A stretch of DNA of 64,000 nt, from assembly GCA_964437415.1 (NCBI GenBank), contig CAYTGN010000002.1, positions 62,001-126,000 on the forward strand. The letters run 5' to 3'. Source of the stretch: CADEDV01 sp964437415. Its GTDB lineage: Bacteria > Bacteroidota > Bacteroidia > Chitinophagales > Chitinophagaceae. The translations under genes and the position numbers were made by a program. Within the stretch, counting starts at the first letter, position 1; each line of letters opens with the position of its first letter. Of this stretch, positions 60,706-64,000 are shown in pieces. Below the pieces are notes generated by a model. That model ran no database searches and had not been told where the DNA came from. It worked only from the letters and a program-made list of their open reading frames with translations.

Positions 60706-63255
60706 TTATTCACCCTCCTGAGATGGAGCCGGGGAATCTTTGGTTGCTTCATGGCCATTGCCATTTCCGTTGGTTTCATCATCCAGGCGGGTGATGGCGG
60801 CAATTTCATCACCTTCATCCAGCTTTATCAGTTTCACACCCTGGGTGGCTCTTCCCTGTTCGCTGATTCCCGCCACCGGCATCCGGATGGTTACACCGCT
60901 CTTGCAGGTGATCATCAGGTCCTGTTTTCCTGAAACATCAAGTATGCCAACAAGAGAACCGGTCTTTTCGGTCACATTAATGGTTTTCACTCCTTTTCCG
61001 CCACGGTTGGTGAAACGGTATTCATCTACGGCTGTTCTTTTTCCAAACCCTTTTTCACTTACCACCAGCACAGTTTTGCTGGCTTGTTCTTCCGGATTTA
61101 CACAGATCATGCCCACCACTTCATCGCCATTATCATCCACTTCAATGCCTGCTACACCAATGGCGCCGCGACCCGTAGCCCTAACCTTCTCTTCGGAAAA
61201 GCGAATAGCCCTGCCGCTTTTTACGGCCATCATGATCTCCGATCTGCCATCCGTGAGCCTTGCATCCAGCAGTTCATCACCCTCTACAATCGTGATAGCA
61301 TTGACACCTGTCTGCCGGGGACGGCTGAAATCTTCCAGTTCTGTTTTTTTGATAATGCCCTTCTTGGTGCAAAGAACGATATTATGGCTTTTTACAAAAG
61401 CTTCGTCTTTCAGATCCTTCACATCAATGATGGTTTTCACCTTATCATCCGGCGGCAACTGTATCAGATTTTGAATAGCCCTTCCTTTACCGGTCTTCTC
61501 CCCTTCCGGAATTTCCCAGATGTTTAGCCAGTAACACCTGCCCTTCTCTGTAAAGATAAGCATGGTATGGTGGGTGGAGGCTACAAAAAGATGCTCGATA
61601 TAGTCTTCTTCACGGGTCTTTCCTCCTATCACCCCGCGGCCACCTCTCCGCTGTGCCCGGTATTCATCGGCAGGGGTACGTTTGATATAACCAAGATGTG
61701 AAATGGTGATCACAACGTCTTCTTCCTTGATCAGGTCTTTAATTTTCACTTCATCATCCAAATAAGTGATCTCGGTTTTGCGGGCATCACCAAAACGTTC
61801 TTTTATTTCCAGCAGTTCCTTCTTGATAAGTTCAAACCTCATGCCTTCGTTTGAAAGTAACTCATTCAGATGAGCTATAAGTTTCATCAGTTCGTCAAAC
61901 TCTTCTTTGATTTTATCTCTTTCCATTCCTGTCAGCCGCTGCAGACGCAGTTCCAGGATGGCTTTAGCCTGTATCTCATCAAGACCCCAGCCGGCATTCA
62001 CCAGGTTTTCTTTGGCAATATCAGGAGTGGCAGAAGAACGGATCAAAGCGATCACTTCATCCAGGTGATCAAGGGCAATGAGATAACCTTTCAGGATATG
62101 TGCCCTTTTCTCTGCTTCTTTTAATTCATACTGTGCCCTTCTCACCACCACTTCATGCCTGAACTCCACAAACTCACTGATGAGGTCTTTCAGGTTGAGG
62201 GTTTTTGGTCTGCCCTTTACAATGGCAACATTGTTGATGCCATAGGAAGTTTGCAGGTCGGTAAGTTTATAGAGTTGATTGATGATAACGTTTGCAATAG
62301 CATCCCTTTTCAGGTCAATCACCAGGCGGGTGCCTTCTTTATTGTTTGATTCATTATTGACATGAGCAATGCCGTCAATCACTTTTTCATTCACCAGTTC
62401 GCCGATGCGGTTGGTCAGCGCATCACGGTTCACCTGGTAGGGCACTTCTGTGATGATGATCTGTTCTCTGCCACTGGCTTTTGTTTCCACGGCAAGCCTT
62501 CCTCTCACCACTACCCTTCCGCGGCCCAGGTGCATAGCGGCTTTCACTCCTTCCATGCCATAGATAATGCCTCCCGTCGGAAAATCGGGGGCTTTGACAT
62601 GCTGCATCAGTTCATCAATACCAATGTCGCGGTTATCAACAAATGCCACACATCCGTCAATTACTTCGGTAAGGTTGTGCGGCATCATATTCGTGGCCAT
62701 ACCCACAGCAATGCCGCTGGAACCATTTACCAGCAATTGCGGGATGCGGGTAGGCAAAACAGTGGGTTCTTTTTCTGAATCATCGAAGTTGAGTTGAAAA
62801 TCAACAGTGTCTTTTTCGATGTCATCCAGCATGTGACCGGAAAGTCTTTCTAATCTTGCTTCCGTGTAACGCATAGCCGCCGGGCCGTCGCCATCCTGGT
62901 TACCAAAATTACCCTGCCCGTCAATCAGGGTGTAACGCATGTTCCATTCCTGTGCCATTCGCACCATTGCATCATACACGGATGTGTCACCATGAGGGTG
63001 ATATTTACCCAACACCTCACCCACGATACGGGCCGATTTCTTGAACGGCTTATTGTGATGAATGCCCAGTTCGTTCATGGCAAACAATACCCGCCGGTGC
63101 ACCGGTTTCAAACCATCCCGCACATCGGGCAGGGCACGACCTACTATCACTGACATGGAATAGTCGATGTAGGCGGTCTTCATCTGCTCTTCGATGTTCA
63201 CGGGAATGATCCTGTTGCTATCGTAGGTTTCTTCTGGTCCAAAGTTCTCTTCCAT
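60706..63255 (-). CDS. gyrA: DNA gyrase subunit A
   Basis: An 849-residue subunit that breaks and rejoins DNA in gyrase to introduce negative supercoils. From the ATG at 63255 the order is: VNIEEQMKTAYIDYSMSVIVGRALPD, the resistance-determining region KYHPHGDTSVYDAMVRMAQ, the active Tyr130 in AAMRYTEARL, and the GyrA box YRAQRRGGRGV that opens the C-terminal DNA-wrapping domain. Thr91 sits at the E. coli Ser83 position and Asp95 at Asp87. An in-frame ATG at 63324 exists, but a -7 box (63322-63329) covers it, which favours 63255. The tail is Asn/Gly/acidic (DETNGNGNGHEATKDSPAPS). Confidence 0.97.
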   Translation of the reverse strand: MEENFGPEETYDSNRIIPVNIEEQMKTAYIDYSMSVIVGRALPDVRDGLKPVHRRVLFAMNELGIHHNKPFKKSARIVGEVLGKYHPHGDTSVYDAMVRMAQEWNMRYTLIDGQGNFGNQDGDGPAAMRYTEARLERLSGHMLDDIEKDTVDFQLNFDDSEKEPTVLPTRIPQLLVNGSSGIAVGMATNMMPHNLTEVIDGCVAFVDNRDIGIDELMQHVKAPDFPTGGIIYGMEGVKAAMHLGRGRVVVRGRLAVETKASGREQIIITEVPYQVNRDALTNRIGELVNEKVIDGIAHVNNESNNKEGTRLVIDLKRDAIANVIINQLYKLTDLQTSYGINNVAIVKGRPKTLNLKDLISEFVEFRHEVVVRRAQYELKEAEKRAHILKGYLIALDHLDEVIALIRSSATPDIAKENLVNAGWGLDEIQAKAILELRLQRLTGMERDKIKEEFDELMKLIAHLNELLSNEGMRFELIKKELLEIKERFGDARKTEITYLDDEVKIKDLIKEEDVVITISHLGYIKRTPADEYRAQRRGGRGVIGGKTREEDYIEHLFVASTHHTMLIFTEKGRCYWLNIWEIPEGEKTGKGRAIQNLIQLPPDDKVKTIIDVKDLKDEAFVKSHNIVLCTKKGIIKKTELEDFSRPRQTGVNAITIVEGDELLDARLTDGRSEIMMAVKSGRAIRFSEEKVRATGRGAIGVAGIEVDDNGDEVVGMICVNPEEQASKTVLVVSEKGFGKRTAVDEYRFTNRGGKGVKTINVTEKTGSLVGILDVSGKQDLMITCKSGVTIRMPVAGISEQGRATQGVKLIKLDEGDEIAAITRLDDETNGNGNGHEATKDSPAPSQEGE

Positions 63256-63321
63256 GTAGTCTTTTTCCGGTTCTGTTTCAGTTAAAAAATGCCTCTGAAA
63301 AACAGGTTTTTTGGAGGCCTG

Positions 63322-63329
63322 CAAATCTA
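63322..63329 (-). promoter_or_regulatory. -7 box (TAGATTTG) upstream of gyrA
   Basis: A perfect TAnnTTTG on the minus strand lies ~67 bases upstream of the gyrA ATG at 63255 and overlaps the alternative ATG at 63324. No clear -33 is seen. Confidence 0.45.
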
Positions 63330-63494
63330 CTTTTTTTGAGATTGAAAACCTGATAAATAAGATTGTTTTTTAACCCGTTTTTATCAACCGTTGTTAATTG
63401 TCCAAAAGCAGGTTTCCCGGCTGTTTATAACAAGCCGTTTACACTTGACGGCACTGTTTTTTCGTTTATAGACCGGTACCAAAAAAAGTCGGAC

Positions 63495-64000
63495 ATGTCA
63501 ACCTATCTCCTCCTTCGAAACAATAAGGAAAGCGGCCCCCACACTCTGGAAGGTCTCCTTGCCCTCGGGCTGAAAGCTTATGACCTGGTTTGGGTGGAAG
63601 GCAAAAGCGCCGCCTGGCGATATCCCGGGGAGGTGCAGGAACTGAAAGCCTATGCCCCCATGGTGGAAGAACAGCCATTTGACCGCTTCTTTAAAAAAAC
63701 GGGGACGGAAAAGCAGGAAAAAAAGGAAGAGCCTCAAAAAGAAGAAAAAACAGCTGAGATCAAGCCATCATTTGTTCCAAAAAAATCTGTATTTGTCACT
63801 ATGCCGGGAAAAAGCGCTGTAGCAACTTCAACTCCCGTTCAAAAAAGGGAACTAACTCCGCAGCCTGAATCGGTGTTTTCATCCCCTGTTATCAGCATAA
63901 AAGAAAATCCGGTTGTGGCAGAAACCAAGTTTTCGCAGCCTTTGGATGAAATAAAAGAACTGTATGTTAAAACATTGCAGGACAGAAAACATCGTTCGGC
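63495..64000 (+). CDS. GYF_2-like (DUF4339-type) protein, 3' end outside window
   Basis: An open frame runs from the ATG at 63495 to the window end without a stop. The first ~60 residues (STYLLLRNNKESGPHTLEGL, LVWVEGKSAAWRYPGEVQEL) look like a GYF_2/DUF4339 domain, which in other proteins binds proline-rich partners and often sits before membrane helices. The rest is charged and low-complexity (Lys/Glu, Pro/Ser/Val). It is divergent from gyrA, ~240 bases away. The function is unknown. Confidence 0.7.
   Translation, partial: MSTYLLLRNNKESGPHTLEGLLALGLKAYDLVWVEGKSAAWRYPGEVQELKAYAPMVEEQPFDRFFKKTGTEKQEKKEEPQKEEKTAEIKPSFVPKKSVFVTMPGKSAVATSTPVQKRELTPQPESVFSSPVISIKENPVVAETKFSQPLDEIKELYVKTLQDRKHRS

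Noticed and set aside
60740..61474. Plus-strand ORF (244 aa) opposite the gyrA C-terminal domain
   Set aside because: It is Ser/Thr/Phe-rich with no recognisable motif, over a clearly coding gyrA region.
63498..63737. Minus-strand ORF opposite the partial GYF_2-like gene
   Set aside because: The plus-strand frame is open for 500 bases with a domain-like start; the minus frame is a shadow.

Overview
The window reads as ordinary chromosome of a Bacteroidota bacterium, most likely family Chitinophagaceae or a close relative; the family is an inference from gene content, not from a search. The support is: type IX secretion (T9SS) type A C-terminal domains on two proteins, a type B (gliding-type, CHU_C) domain on a third, a GLPGLI protein coupled to a TonB-type outer-membrane beta-barrel protein, lineage-typical families (DUF2851, DUF2520, DUF4382, DUF2071, the UbiA/Maf pair), and several upstream regions with the Bacteroidota -7 box TAnnTTTG and no obvious Shine-Dalgarno sequence. 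I see no rRNA, tRNA, CRISPR array, insertion sequence or prophage. Base composition and codon use look even by eye.

Layout. 1-8.9 kb: the 3' part of a gamma-glutamyltransferase, a small unknown protein, a T9SS cargo, a thiolase, a two-repeat secreted protein, a second T9SS cargo, an unusual lipoprotein with two Cys-rich domains joined by an Asp/Phe-rich linker, and pyruvate dehydrogenase E1 beta. 9.2-14.3 kb: an NtrC-like response regulator without its DNA-binding domain, a CarH-type MerR/B12 regulator divergent from a long signal peptidase I, cytidine deaminase, and an ogt/csaA pair. 14.5-23.1 kb: a Tat-exported Gfo/Idh/MocA oxidoreductase, a SirB1-like protein, a methyltransferase, a RelE/Phd toxin-antitoxin pair, topA and two hydrolases. 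23.1-30.0 kb: a forward run with DUF2520, ferredoxin, IscX, a UbiA prenyltransferase, Maf and DUF2851, then OsmC (reverse), a putative barrel protein and lipA. 30.1-33.6 kb: a surface operon of a lectin/PKD T9SS-B protein, a phosphodiester glycosidase-like protein and a DUF4382 lipoprotein.

33.6-48.3 kb is the most coherent block: ROK sugar kinase, FucP-type sugar transporter, glgA, glgC, SLC45-type transporter, cyclomaltodextrinase-like GH13 enzyme and glgB, with a GLPGLI/TonB-barrel pair on the opposite strand between the last two. Read together these genes cover outer-membrane and cytoplasmic-membrane uptake, glucan hydrolysis, sugar phosphorylation and glycogen synthesis; the assignment of uptake to the barrel protein is inference.

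48.4-64 kb is mostly housekeeping: a TPR protein, a Na+/H+-type membrane pyrophosphatase with K+-dependent sequence features, the NAD(P)HX repair enzyme, a serine hydrolase lipoprotein divergent from serA, an NDH-2 operon with a small membrane protein and a DUF2071 protein, a HEAT-like protein, a TPR protein behind gyrA, and the start of a GYF_2-like protein that runs off the window.

I did not find a clear new defence or biosynthetic system. The best leads are the HTH-less NtrC-like protein with an altered sigma-54 contact loop, the CarH-like regulator, the duplicated-Cys lipoprotein, the fdx-iscX insertion in a lipid/Maf operon, and three families of intergenic repeats.
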